A stretch of DNA of 64,000 nucleotides from Streptomyces sp. C10-9-1. GTDB lineage: Bacteria > Actinomycetota > Actinomycetes > Streptomycetales > Streptomycetaceae. Shown one piece after another: positions 8,243-18,141 of the stretch. The position numbers and the translations under genes are program-made. The stretch is from positions 62,001-126,000 of the forward strand of contig NZ_JANHKP010000019.1 of assembly GCF_024497955.1 (NCBI RefSeq), given 5' to 3'. Position 1 is the stretch's first letter, and every line of letters starts with the position of its first letter. A model generated the notes under the pieces. It was not told the origin of the DNA and made no database searches. It saw nothing but the letters and a program-made list of their open reading frames with translations.

Positions 8243-9969
8243 CCGGAATACGGCTGGCCGCCCCCGCCCCCGGGTGGGCCATCGAGGCCGAGGTCGTCGT
8301 CGTGGGCTCCGGGGTGGCGGGGCTGACCGTCGCCCTGCGCTGCGCCGCCCGCGGACTGAGCACCGTCGTGGTCACCAAGGCCCGCCTGGACGACGGGTCC
8401 ACCCGCTGGGCCCAGGGCGGCATCGCCGCCGCCCTCGGCGAGGGCGACAGCCCCGAGCAGCACCTGCGGGACACCCTCGTCGCGGGCGCCGGCCTGTGCG
8501 ACGAGGAGGCGGTGCGCGTCCTGGTCACCGAGGGACCCGGAGCCGTGCGCCGGCTGATAGGCACCGGCGCCCGCTTCGACACGGACCCCTCCTCCGGCGC
8601 GATCGAGCTCACCCGCGAGGGCGGCCACCACCGCCGCCGCATCGCGCACGCGGGCGGCGACGCCACCGGTGCGGAGATCTCCCGCGCCCTGGTCGACGCG
8701 GTGCGCGAGCAGGGCCTGCGCACCATCGAGAACGCCCTCGTGCTCGACCTGCTCACCGACGCCGAGGGACGCACCGCCGGTGTCACGCTCCACGTCATGG
8801 GCGAGGGGCAGCACGACGGCGTGGGGGCGGTGCACGCCCCCGTGGTGGTACTCGCCACCGGTGGCATGGGCCAGGTCTTCTCCGCCACCACCAACCCGGC
8901 CGTCTCCACGGGCGACGGGGTGGCACTGGCCCTGCGGGCCGGGGCCGAGGTCTCCGACCTGGAGTTCGTGCAGTTCCACCCGACCGTGCTCTTCCTCGGC
9001 CCCGGCAGCGAGGGCCAGCAGCCGCTGGTCTCGGAGGCCGTGCGCGGCGAGGGCGCCCACCTGGTCGACGCCGACGGCGTCCGGTTCATGGTCGGCCGGC
9101 ACGAGCTCGCGGAGCTGGCCCCGCGGGACGTGGTCGCCAAGGGCATCATGCGCCGGATGCACGAGCAGGGCGCCGAGCACATGTTCCTGGACGCGACGCA
9201 CTTCGGCGCCGCGATGTGGGAGCAGCGCTTCCCGACGATCCTCGCGGCCTGCCGCGCGCACGGCATCGACCCCGTCACCGAGCCCGTCCCCGTCTCGCCC
9301 GCGGCCCACTACGCCTCCGGCGGCGTGCGCACCGACCTCGACGGCCGGACGACGGTCCCCGGCCTCTACGCCTGCGGCGAGGTCGCCTGCACGGGCGTCC
9401 ACGGCGCCAACCGCCTGGCCTCCAACTCCCTGCTGGAGGGGCTCGTCTTCGCCGAGCGGATCGCCGCCGCCGTCACCCCCGGCCCGGTCGGCCCGCCGGT
9501 GGCGGGCGGCGAGCGGGTGCCGCTCCTCGCCCCGGAGGCCCGGCGGGAGATCCAGCAGGTGATGACCCGGGGCGCGGGCGTCATCCGGACGGCCGCCAGC
9601 CTCGACGAGGCGGCCGCCGAGCTGGAGTCGCTCTCCCGGCAGGCCGCCGAGGACGCCGGCTCCACCGGCAAGTCCGCCGAACCGGGTGTCGAGTCCTGGG
9701 AGGCGACCAACCTGCTGATGGTCTCCCGCGTCCTGGTGGCCGCCGCCCGCGAGCGCGCCGAGACGCGCGGCTGCCACTGGCGCGAGGACCGGCCGGACCG
9801 GGACGACTCCGCCTGGCGCCGCCATCTGGTGCTGCGGCTCCCGTCCGACCGCCGGCCGGTCGCCGGCCGCACCGACTCCGAGGCGTTCCCGCCCGTCCTG
9901 CCCGTACCGCCGGGAGGCTCCACCGCGCCCCCGGCCCCGACCTCCACCCCCAGGGAGCCGCAACCGTGA
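8239..9969 (+). CDS. nadB: L-aspartate oxidase
   Basis: A 576-residue FAD enzyme that oxidises L-aspartate to iminoaspartate, the first step of de novo NAD synthesis. The FAD-binding [15 protein letters not shown] is at residues about 18-32; [21 protein letters not shown] and [14 protein letters not shown] match the succinate dehydrogenase flavoprotein/NadB family, and the C-terminal helical domain is complete. It starts with GTG overlapping the panC stop (GTGA). No nadA (quinolinate synthase) is present in this window, so the pathway's second step is encoded elsewhere. Confidence 0.96.
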   Translation: MTGIRLAAPAPGWAIEAEVVVVGSGVAGLTVALRCAARGLSTVVVTKARLDDGSTRWAQGGIAAALGEGDSPEQHLRDTLVAGAGLCDEEAVRVLVTEGPGAVRRLIGTGARFDTDPSSGAIELTREGGHHRRRIAHAGGDATGAEISRALVDAVREQGLRTIENALVLDLLTDAEGRTAGVTLHVMGEGQHDGVGAVHAPVVVLATGGMGQVFSATTNPAVSTGDGVALALRAGAEVSDLEFVQFHPTVLFLGPGSEGQQPLVSEAVRGEGAHLVDADGVRFMVGRHELAELAPRDVVAKGIMRRMHEQGAEHMFLDATHFGAAMWEQRFPTILAACRAHGIDPVTEPVPVSPAAHYASGGVRTDLDGRTTVPGLYACGEVACTGVHGANRLASNSLLEGLVFAERIAAAVTPGPVGPPVAGGERVPLLAPEARREIQQVMTRGAGVIRTAASLDEAAAELESLSRQAAEDAGSTGKSAEPGVESWEATNLLMVSRVLVAAARERAETRGCHWREDRPDRDDSAWRRHLVLRLPSDRRPVAGRTDSEAFPPVLPVPPGGSTAPPAPTSTPREPQP

Positions 9970-10973
9970 CCACGCCCGAAGAACGTCCCGAGCCCGTGGA
10001 CGTCCCGCTGATCCAGATCGGCGGGACCGCCGCCGGCACGGGCTGCGGCGACGGCTGCGGCTGCGCCGACGAGGTCCCCGAGAGCGGACTGGACCCCGCG
10101 CTCGCCGAGCTCCTCGCCGCCTCCGGCCTCGACCCGGTGCAGATCGAGGACATCGCCCACCTGGCCGTCGAGGAGGACCTCGACGGCGGTGTGGACGTCA
10201 CCAGCGTGGCCACGGTCCCCGAGGACGCCGTGGCGACCGGCGACTTCACGGCCCGCGAGGCCGGCACGGTGGCGGGCCTGCGGGTCGCCGAGGCGATCCT
10301 GTCGATCGTCTGCACCACCGACTTCGAGGTGGAGCGCCACGTCGAGGACGGGGACCGCGTCGAGGCGGGCCAGAAGCTGCTCTCCGTCACCGCGGGCACC
10401 CGGGAACTGCTGACCGGCGAGCGCAGCGCCCTCAACCTGCTGTGCCGGCTCTCCGGCATCGCCACGGCCACCCGGGCGTGGGCGGACGCCCTGGAGGGCA
10501 CGGGAGCGAAGGTCCGCGACACCCGCAAGACCACGGTCGGGCTGCGTGCGCTGGAGAAGTACGCCGTGCGCTGCGGGGGCGGGGCGAACCACCGGATGTC
10601 GCTCTCCGACGCGGCCCTGGTGAAGGACAACCACGTGGTGGCCGCCGGGGGAGTGGCGGAGGCGTTCAAGGCGGTGCGGGACCGCTTCCCCGAGGTCCCG
10701 GTCGAGGTCGAGGTGGACACCCTCCACCAGGTCCGCGAGGTCCTGGACGCGGGTGCCGACCTGATCCTGCTGGACAACTTCACCCCGGCCGAGACGGAGG
10801 AGGCCGTCGCCCTGACCGCGGGCCGCGCCGTCCTGGAGTCCTCCGGCCGCCTCACCCTGGACAACGCCCGGGCCTACGCCGAGACGGGCGTGGACTTCCT
10901 CGCGGTGGGCGCCCTCACCCACTCCTCGCCGATCCTGGACATCGGCCTCGACCTGCGCGAGGTCGGGTCCTGA
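9966..10973 (+). CDS. nadC: Nicotinate-nucleotide pyrophosphorylase (carboxylating)
   Basis: A 335-residue quinolinate phosphoribosyltransferase making nicotinate mononucleotide from quinolinate and PRPP. The conserved RDTRKTTVGLRALEKYAV, GGGANHRMSLSDAALVKDNH and VEVEVDTLHQ segments hold the phosphate- and substrate-binding residues. The GTG start overlaps nadB (GTGA). Unusually, about 35 extra N-terminal residues precede the catalytic fold and contain TGCGDGCGCADE, three cysteines within six residues; the role is unknown. Confidence 0.96.
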   Translation: MTTPEERPEPVDVPLIQIGGTAAGTGCGDGCGCADEVPESGLDPALAELLAASGLDPVQIEDIAHLAVEEDLDGGVDVTSVATVPEDAVATGDFTAREAGTVAGLRVAEAILSIVCTTDFEVERHVEDGDRVEAGQKLLSVTAGTRELLTGERSALNLLCRLSGIATATRAWADALEGTGAKVRDTRKTTVGLRALEKYAVRCGGGANHRMSLSDAALVKDNHVVAAGGVAEAFKAVRDRFPEVPVEVEVDTLHQVREVLDAGADLILLDNFTPAETEEAVALTAGRAVLESSGRLTLDNARAYAETGVDFLAVGALTHSSPILDIGLDLREVGS

Positions 10974-11770
10974 TGCTGCTCACCATCGACGTCGGCAACA
11001 CCCACACCGTCCTGGGGCTCTTCGACGGCGAGGACATCGTCGAGCACTGGCGCATCTCCACCGACTCGCGCCGCACCGCGGACGAGCTCGCGGTCCTGCT
11101 CCAGGGGCTGATGGGCATGCACCCGCTGCTGGGCGACGAACTCGGCGAGGGCATCGAGGGCATCGCCATCTGCTCCACCGTGCCGTCCGTCCTGCACGAG
11201 CTGCGCGAGGTCACCCGGCGCTACTACGGGGACGTGCCCGCGGTGCTGGTGGAGCCCGGCATCAAGACCGGCGTGCCGATCCTCATGGACAACCCCAAGG
11301 AGGTCGGCGCCGACCGCATCATCAACGCGGTCGCGGCCGTCGACCTCTACGGTGGCCCGGCGATCGTGGTCGACTTCGGCACCGCGACGACCTTCGACGC
11401 GGTCAGCGCCCGCGGGGAGTACGCGGGCGGGGTGATCGCGCCCGGTATCGAGATCTCCGTCGAGGCCCTGGGGGTCAGGGGCGCCCAGCTGCGCAAGATC
11501 GAGCTGGCCCGCCCGCGCAGCGTGATCGGCAAGAACACGGTGGAGGCCATGCAGGCCGGCATCGTCTACGGCTTCGCCGGCCAGGTCGACGGCGTGGTGC
11601 AGCGCATGAAGCGGGAACTCGCGGACGACCCGGACGAGGTCACGGTGATCGCCACCGGTGGCCTGGCCCCGATGGTGCTGGGCGAGTCCTCGGCGATCGA
11701 CGAGCACGAGCCCTGGCTCACCCTGATCGGCCTGCGCCTGGTCTACGAGCGGAACGTCTCGCGGATGTGA
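10973..11770 (+). CDS. coaX: Type III pantothenate kinase
   Basis: A 265-residue CoaX-type kinase phosphorylating pantothenate, the first step to coenzyme A. The acetate/sugar kinase fold motifs are visible: TIDVGNTHTVLGLF at the N-terminus, VGADRIINAVAA, VVDFGTATTFDAV and VIATGGLAPMV. The ATG overlaps the nadC stop (TGATG), making it the last gene of a five-gene coupled run with two pantothenate/CoA and two NAD enzymes. A strong hairpin follows directly after the stop. Confidence 0.96.
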   Translation: MLLTIDVGNTHTVLGLFDGEDIVEHWRISTDSRRTADELAVLLQGLMGMHPLLGDELGEGIEGIAICSTVPSVLHELREVTRRYYGDVPAVLVEPGIKTGVPILMDNPKEVGADRIINAVAAVDLYGGPAIVVDFGTATTFDAVSARGEYAGGVIAPGIEISVEALGVRGAQLRKIELARPRSVIGKNTVEAMQAGIVYGFAGQVDGVVQRMKRELADDPDEVTVIATGGLAPMVLGESSAIDEHEPWLTLIGLRLVYERNVSRM

Positions 11771-11771
11771 C

Positions 11772-11801
11772 GGGGGGGCGCGCCCCGCGGCGCGCCCCCC
11801 C
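11772..11801 (+). terminator. Terminator of the panC-nadBC-coaX operon
   Basis: A perfect 11-bp GC stem (11772-11782 with 11791-11801) with an 8-nt loop starts one base after the coaX stop codon. There is no U-run, typical of Streptomyces terminators. Confidence 0.75.
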
Positions 11802-11929
11802 GGCCCCGGGGCCTCCACGGCCGCCGGGGCCGCCTCTCCGGGGCACCGGGGCCCCGGAGAGCCCCCACGCAACGCCCCCTTTCGTACCATTAGGCGGAAT
11901 ACGGCCCATCGGCTCGTATGGTCGGCCCC

Positions 11930-12631
11930 ATGCCCACGCCACACGGACCCCACGGCGGCATGGCCTTCGGTGCGAACGAGCTGCGAGTGCTCCGCCGCGC
12001 CCTCGCCGCCGCCCTCCATCCCGTCCCGCTCCCCGCCGAGGACGCCCGCGCCTGCCTGCGCCTGGCCGACGCCGTGGACGAGGCGGTGAGCGAGGCGGCC
12101 CGGCAGCGGACGTTCCTGGCCGCCGACCTCGCCCGCTACCGCCGTGCCCTGCCCGGGGCGGCGTCCACCTACCTGGAGCTGCTCCAGGAGGCCCTGGCGG
12201 CCGGGTACGAGCCGACGGCCGAGGACCTGGCGGCCCTGCGGCCCCTCTCCGGCGACCCCGAGGCCGCGGCCGTGCTCCGGCGCTGCCTCTCGCTCGCCGA
12301 GCAGGGGGTGCGCGACCGGCTGGCGCAGGGCGCCCCGCCAGGAGCCGCCTCCGGCGCCGCGCCGCGCGCCGCCGCCCCGGAGCCCGCCGCGCCGGAGCCC
12401 TCCGCCCCGGAGCCCTCAGCGCCCGCGCCCTCCGGTCGTCGCCGGGGCCGGCTCCTGGCGCTCCCCGGGGGCCGTGCGGCCGACGAGCCGCGCAAGCCCT
12501 CCCCGCAGTCTCCGCGGCCCCGCCCCACCCCGGGGGAGCGCCCCACACCCCCGGTCCCCAAGCCCTCCGAGGTCTTCCCGCCGCGCCGCAAGCCCACCCC
12601 GCCGCCCTCCGGCACCCGCGCCGCCGGCTGA
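11930..12631 (+). CDS. Conserved actinobacterial protein of unknown function
   Basis: A 233-residue protein (ATG 11930, MPTPHGPHGG; an ATG 12 bp upstream is also in frame). Residues about 10-130 are helical and charged (FGANELRVLRRALAAAL, then DAVDEAVSEAARQRTF), with no membrane segment or signal peptide. The C-terminal 100 residues are disordered Pro/Ala/Ser-rich with APEPSAPEPSAP repeats. I recognise no catalytic motif. It stands alone between two terminators. Confidence 0.72.
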   Translation: MPTPHGPHGGMAFGANELRVLRRALAAALHPVPLPAEDARACLRLADAVDEAVSEAARQRTFLAADLARYRRALPGAASTYLELLQEALAAGYEPTAEDLAALRPLSGDPEAAAVLRRCLSLAEQGVRDRLAQGAPPGAASGAAPRAAAPEPAAPEPSAPEPSAPAPSGRRRGRLLALPGGRAADEPRKPSPQSPRPRPTPGERPTPPVPKPSEVFPPRRKPTPPPSGTRAAG

Positions 12632-12644
12632 CCGGGCGCGCCGC

Positions 12645-12678
12645 GCCGGGCGCCGCCCCCGCGGGAGCGGCGCCCGGC
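12645..12678 (+). terminator. Rho-independent-type hairpin
   Basis: A perfect 12-bp stem (12645-12656 with 12667-12678, GCCGGGCGCCGC/GCGGCGCCCGGC) with a 10-nt loop lies 14 bp after the stop of the preceding gene. No U-tract. Confidence 0.65.
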
Positions 12679-12724
12679 GGGCCCTGCCGGTTCGCGCGGA
12701 CGGGGCCTCGCTACCCTGGACGCC

Positions 12725-12898
12725 ATGGACTACGTTTCCGCGCTCGTGCCCCCGGTGGTGATGGCCGCGTTCTTCATCGGCCTGGTGGTGACGATCGTCA
12801 AGAGCCAGGGCGGCCCCAACAAGGCCAAGGAGGACGCGGCGGTGGACGCCGCCCTGAGCCGTGCGGAGTCCGCGCGGCAGCCCGGCACCGACGCCTGA
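12725..12898 (+). CDS. Small single-pass membrane protein
   Basis: A 57-residue frame from ATG 12725. Residues 7-26 (LVPPVVMAAFFIGLVVTIVK) form one transmembrane helix, followed by a charged cytoplasmic tail with KAKEDAAVDAALSRAE. I recall near-identical small proteins in other Streptomyces at this locus, which supports it being real. Function unknown. A classical terminator with a T-run follows 39 bp downstream. Confidence 0.75.
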   Translation: MDYVSALVPPVVMAAFFIGLVVTIVKSQGGPNKAKEDAAVDAALSRAESARQPGTDA

Positions 12899-12937
12899 GC
12901 GGGCGGCCCGCCCGGCGGGCACCCGACGCGACACCGC

Positions 12938-12972
12938 AGGACGCACGGCCCTCACGGGCCGTGCGTCCTTTT
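12938..12972 (+). terminator. Canonical intrinsic terminator with T-run
   Basis: A perfect 14-bp stem (12938-12951 with 12956-12969, AGGACGCACGGCCC and complement), a 4-nt loop and TTTT ending at 12972. One of the few terminators in the window with a U-tract; it separates the small membrane protein gene from the BlaI-type regulator. Confidence 0.85.
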
Positions 12973-13028
12973 CGATGCCTTCTCCGTCAATGGCCCGCTG
13001 CCGAACTTCCTCCCACTATGGTGGCAAT

Positions 13029-13487
13029 GTGCCCCGCCAATTGGGAGAGCTCGAAGACGCCGTCATGACCCGCGTCTGGCGATGGAACCGGCCGGTCACC
13101 GTCCGGGAAGTCCTGGAGGACCTCCAGAAGGACCGGTCCATCGCCTACACGACCGTCATGACGGTTATGGACAATCTCCATCAGAAGGGCTGGGTGCGCC
13201 GCGAAGTCGACGGCCGCGCCTATCGCTATACCGCCGTCTCCACGCGTGCCGCCTACGCGGCGGCGCTGATGAACGAGGCCTGGGCCCAGAGCGACAACCC
13301 CGCGGCCGCTCTCGTCGCCTTCTTCGGGATGATGTCGCCGGAGCAGCGGGAGGCGCTGCGCGCGGCGATGCGCATCCTCCAGGGAGATGTGGGTGACCCG
13401 GGCGGTGAAGACGCCGAACGCGCTGCGGGCGGCGAACCCGGCGAGGACGGCGAGGCCGCCGACGGGGCGGGCGGGACGGGGCGATAG
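13029..13487 (+). CDS. BlaI/MecI/CopY-family repressor
   Basis: A 152-residue protein with the BlaI winged helix (ELEDAVMTRVWRWNRPVTVREVLEDL, TTVMTVMDNLHQKGWV, then RAYRYTAVSTRAAYAAALM). The family represses beta-lactamase, copper or respiratory genes. No BlaR-type M56 sensor protease lies beside it, so how it is induced is unclear. The start is a GTG at 13029, since upstream sequence is not conserved-looking. The C-terminal 40 residues are Gly/Glu/Ala-rich. argA follows 9 bp later on the same strand. Confidence 0.9.
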   Translation: MPRQLGELEDAVMTRVWRWNRPVTVREVLEDLQKDRSIAYTTVMTVMDNLHQKGWVRREVDGRAYRYTAVSTRAAYAAALMNEAWAQSDNPAAALVAFFGMMSPEQREALRAAMRILQGDVGDPGGEDAERAAGGEPGEDGEAADGAGGTGR

Positions 13488-13496
13488 CGTCGCGCC

Positions 13497-14024
13497 ATGC
13501 CTTATGCCGCAGCAAATGCCGTCACCATCCGGCGGGCCAGGACCGGCGATGTCCCCGACGTGCGGCGACTGGTCGATCCGTACGTGAGTGAAGGCATCCT
13601 GCTCGACAAAGCGACGGTCACTCTTTACGAGGCCATCCAGGAGTTCTGGGTCGCGGAACGCGACGAGGACGCGAAGGTGGTGGGCTGCGGCGCGCTGCAC
13701 GTCATGTGGGAGGACCTCGCCGAAGTCCGCACCCTCGCGGTCGACCCGGAGTTCCGGGGGCACGGCGTCGGCCACCAGGTGCTCGGCAAGCTCCTGCAGA
13801 CGGCACGCTGGCTGGGGGTGCGCCGCGTATTCTGCCTGACCTTCGAGGTGGACTTCTTCGGGAAGCACGGCTTCGTCGAGATCGGGGAGTCCCAGACCCC
13901 CGTCGACACCGATGTCTACGCCGAGCTGCTGCGTTCCTATGACGAGGGCGTCGCGGAGTTCCTGGGGCTCGAACGAGTGAAGCCGAACACCCTGGGCAAC
14001 AGCCGCATGCTTCTGCACCTGTGA
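13497..14024 (+). CDS. argA: Amino-acid N-acetyltransferase (short ArgA type)
   Basis: A 175-residue GNAT protein closely resembling, from memory, the stand-alone N-acetylglutamate synthase of mycobacteria (Rv2747): VTIRRARTGDVPDVRRLV, YEAIQEFWVAE, VVGCGALHVMWEDLAEVRTLAV, the acetyl-CoA loop RGHGVGHQVL, then FFGKHGF and VKPNTLGNSRMLL. It would supply N-acetylglutamate for arginine synthesis without a kinase-like domain. It starts 9 bp after the BlaI-type gene, and the two are probably cotranscribed. Confidence 0.88.
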   Translation: MPYAAANAVTIRRARTGDVPDVRRLVDPYVSEGILLDKATVTLYEAIQEFWVAERDEDAKVVGCGALHVMWEDLAEVRTLAVDPEFRGHGVGHQVLGKLLQTARWLGVRRVFCLTFEVDFFGKHGFVEIGESQTPVDTDVYAELLRSYDEGVAEFLGLERVKPNTLGNSRMLLHL

Positions 14025-14180
14025 GGGCAGCATGGGCCGGAGGGAAGCAGCGAACCCTATGTCCGAATCGCGTACGTTTCCCGCGTTCTCGTGGTTCTGA
14101 ACCTCGGCCGAGGGTTTGTGTTTTCCACGGAAAAGCGGTTTCCTTTCCGCGTACTGCATTTTTCGATGAAAGGAAATCCG
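14025..14180 (+). promoter_or_regulatory. AT-richer leader of lsr2
   Basis: The roughly 155 bp before lsr2 are conspicuously less GC-rich than the surroundings, with short T/A runs (GTTTGTGTTTTCCACGGAAA and GCATTTTTCGATG), and a ribosome site GAAAGGAAA at 14168-14176. Lsr2 binds AT-rich DNA, so this is a plausible autoregulatory target (inference). No -10/-35 pair could be assigned with confidence. Confidence 0.5.
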
Positions 14181-14516
14181 GTGGCGCAGAAGGTTCAGGT
14201 CCTTCTTGTCGACGACCTCGACGGCGGCGAGGCGGACGAGACGGTGACGTTCGCTCTGGACGGCAAGACCTACGAGATCGACCTCACCACCGCCAATGCC
14301 GACAAGCTCCGGACACTGCTGGAGCCTTACGCGAAGAACGGCCGGCGAACCGGCGGTCGCGCCGCGGCGGGCCGGGGCAAGGGCCGTGCGGCGGCGGGTG
14401 GCAACAAGGACACCGCGGAAATCCGCGCATGGGCGAAGGCGAACGGCTACGAGGTCAACGACCGCGGCCGTGTCCCCGCCGCCGTGCGCGAGGCCTACGA
14501 GAAGGCCAACGGCTGA
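14181..14516 (+). CDS. lsr2: Lsr2-family nucleoid-associated protein
   Basis: A 111-residue xenogeneic silencer that bridges AT-rich DNA. The N-terminal dimerisation domain is MAQKVQVLLVDDLDGGEADE plus TVTFALDGKTYEIDL; a basic Gly/Arg linker follows; the C-terminal DNA-binding domain has IRAWAKANGYEVNDRGRVP, including the RGR minor-groove hook. Length and order match the family. GTG start with a good ribosome site. Its 3' end overlaps the opposing gene at 14495 by 22 bp. Confidence 0.95.
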   Translation: MAQKVQVLLVDDLDGGEADETVTFALDGKTYEIDLTTANADKLRTLLEPYAKNGRRTGGRAAAGRGKGRAAAGGNKDTAEIRAWAKANGYEVNDRGRVPAAVREAYEKANG

Positions 14517-15079
14517 ACACCGGTCCCTCCGGCACGGGCGCGCACCGCGCGCAGCAGCCGGACCCGGTGGCACTCGGCCGCCGCCGCGGCCACCAGCCGG
14601 ACCAGGTCGGGGGCGTCCGCCCTGCCCCCGAGTCCGCTGAGGGCCGGGAGCCGCGTCCGGTGCCCTGCCGTGGGCGGGCGCAGCCAGCGGTGCTCCCCGT
14701 GGGCGCCCTGCCCGGGCGGCGGTGGAGCGGTGATCCGCCCGCCCGCCCCCACGGCGGCGAGGTCCAGGTCCACCCCGCTCCAGTCCAGCCACTCCAGCAG
14801 GGACGGCAGCTCGTCCGCCGTCCCGGCGGCCGTCAGCAGCCGCATCCGGTCCCCGGCCGCGGCGGCGGGCCCCGTCGCGGGCCCGCGGGCGAGCAGCGCG
14901 GCTCCGGCGTCGAGCGGCAGCTCCAGGACGTCGAAGGCGGCGCCGGTCAGCAGCTGGACGGGTGGTCCGGCCACGGCGTCCCAGCCGAGCGCCGTGCGGT
15001 ACCAGCCCACCGCTCCCTCCGGGACGTCCTCGGCGGACGCGCGGGGGTGCGGGACGGCGGGCGGGACGGTTGCGGCCAT
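14495..15079 (-). CDS. SCO3374-like conserved protein of unknown function
   Basis: A 194-residue cytoplasmic protein that, by content and position beside lsr2 and clpC, corresponds to a family I know only as SCO3374-like in Streptomyces. WYRTALGWDAV and FDVLELPLDAG are reminiscent of the N-terminal half of bifunctional primase/polymerase domains, but no catalytic acidic pair is convincing. Its last 22 bp overlap the end of lsr2 tail to tail. Start at ATG 15077-15079. Confidence 0.7.
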   Translation of the reverse strand: MAATVPPAVPHPRASAEDVPEGAVGWYRTALGWDAVAGPPVQLLTGAAFDVLELPLDAGAALLARGPATGPAAAAGDRMRLLTAAGTADELPSLLEWLDWSGVDLDLAAVGAGGRITAPPPPGQGAHGEHRWLRPPTAGHRTRLPALSGLGGRADAPDLVRLVAAAAAECHRVRLLRAVRARAGGTGVQPLAFS

Positions 15080-15510
15080 GATCCGGGAACTCCTCGACCC
15101 TCCGAGACGTCACACAGGGTGTGTGCGGCATCGCACAGTGTGGCGGATCGGGCGGGGTCCGCGGAGGGTGAACGGCGCAAGGTTGTTCGCCCGTAGCTGA
15201 GGGAACGGGGGTGCGCCGCATGGACTGTCGGTGGCGGCGGGTAAGACATTCCTAGTGGGGAGGGGCGACACGCTCGCCGGGCCGTCCCACGTTCGCCATC
15301 GGCGTAGTGGTGGAGGGCGTATGTGCCTGGCCTGCGGGAACATCGTCTCGCACCATCGGGTTGGAGCAGTTGTCGGCGTTCAGGGGTCAGGAGGCCACAG
15401 ACGGGTGTCGGCAGTTGGAATGAGCGGTCCCCGCTTGCGGGACTAAGCTGCGGAAGGACAGGGAGGGGACCGACCCCTTACTGCCTGACCGCTCTGAGGA
15501 GCGATTAACG
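15080..15510 (+). promoter_or_regulatory. clpC upstream region with candidate ClgR site
   Basis: A 431-bp non-coding stretch divergent between the SCO3374-like gene and clpC. At 15291-15304 it contains GTTCGC-CATCG-GCG, which fits the GTTCGC-N5-GCG operator reported for ClgR, the activator of clp and lon genes in Streptomyces. The clpC ribosome site is GAGGAG at 15496-15501, 9 bp before ATG. A -10/-35 pair could not be fixed by eye. Confidence 0.65.
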
Positions 15511-18036
<2,526 letters not shown>

Positions 18037-18069
18037 GCGGCCCGCCAGGGCACGCCTGACAGCGGTCGG

Positions 18070-18119
18070 AGGGCCTGGCCCGGAAGCCCCCCCTTGAGGG
18101 GTCTTCCGGGCCAGGCCCT
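18070..18119. terminator. Bidirectional terminator between clpC and the PBP4-type gene
   Basis: A perfect 17-bp stem (18070-18086 with 18103-18119) whose 16-nt apex can pair further (CCCC TTGA GGGG). It lies 33 bp after clpC and just past the end of the convergent carboxypeptidase gene, so it can serve both. Confidence 0.85.
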
Positions 18120-18141
18120 CCCGCATGTCCGGGGGCCCCAC

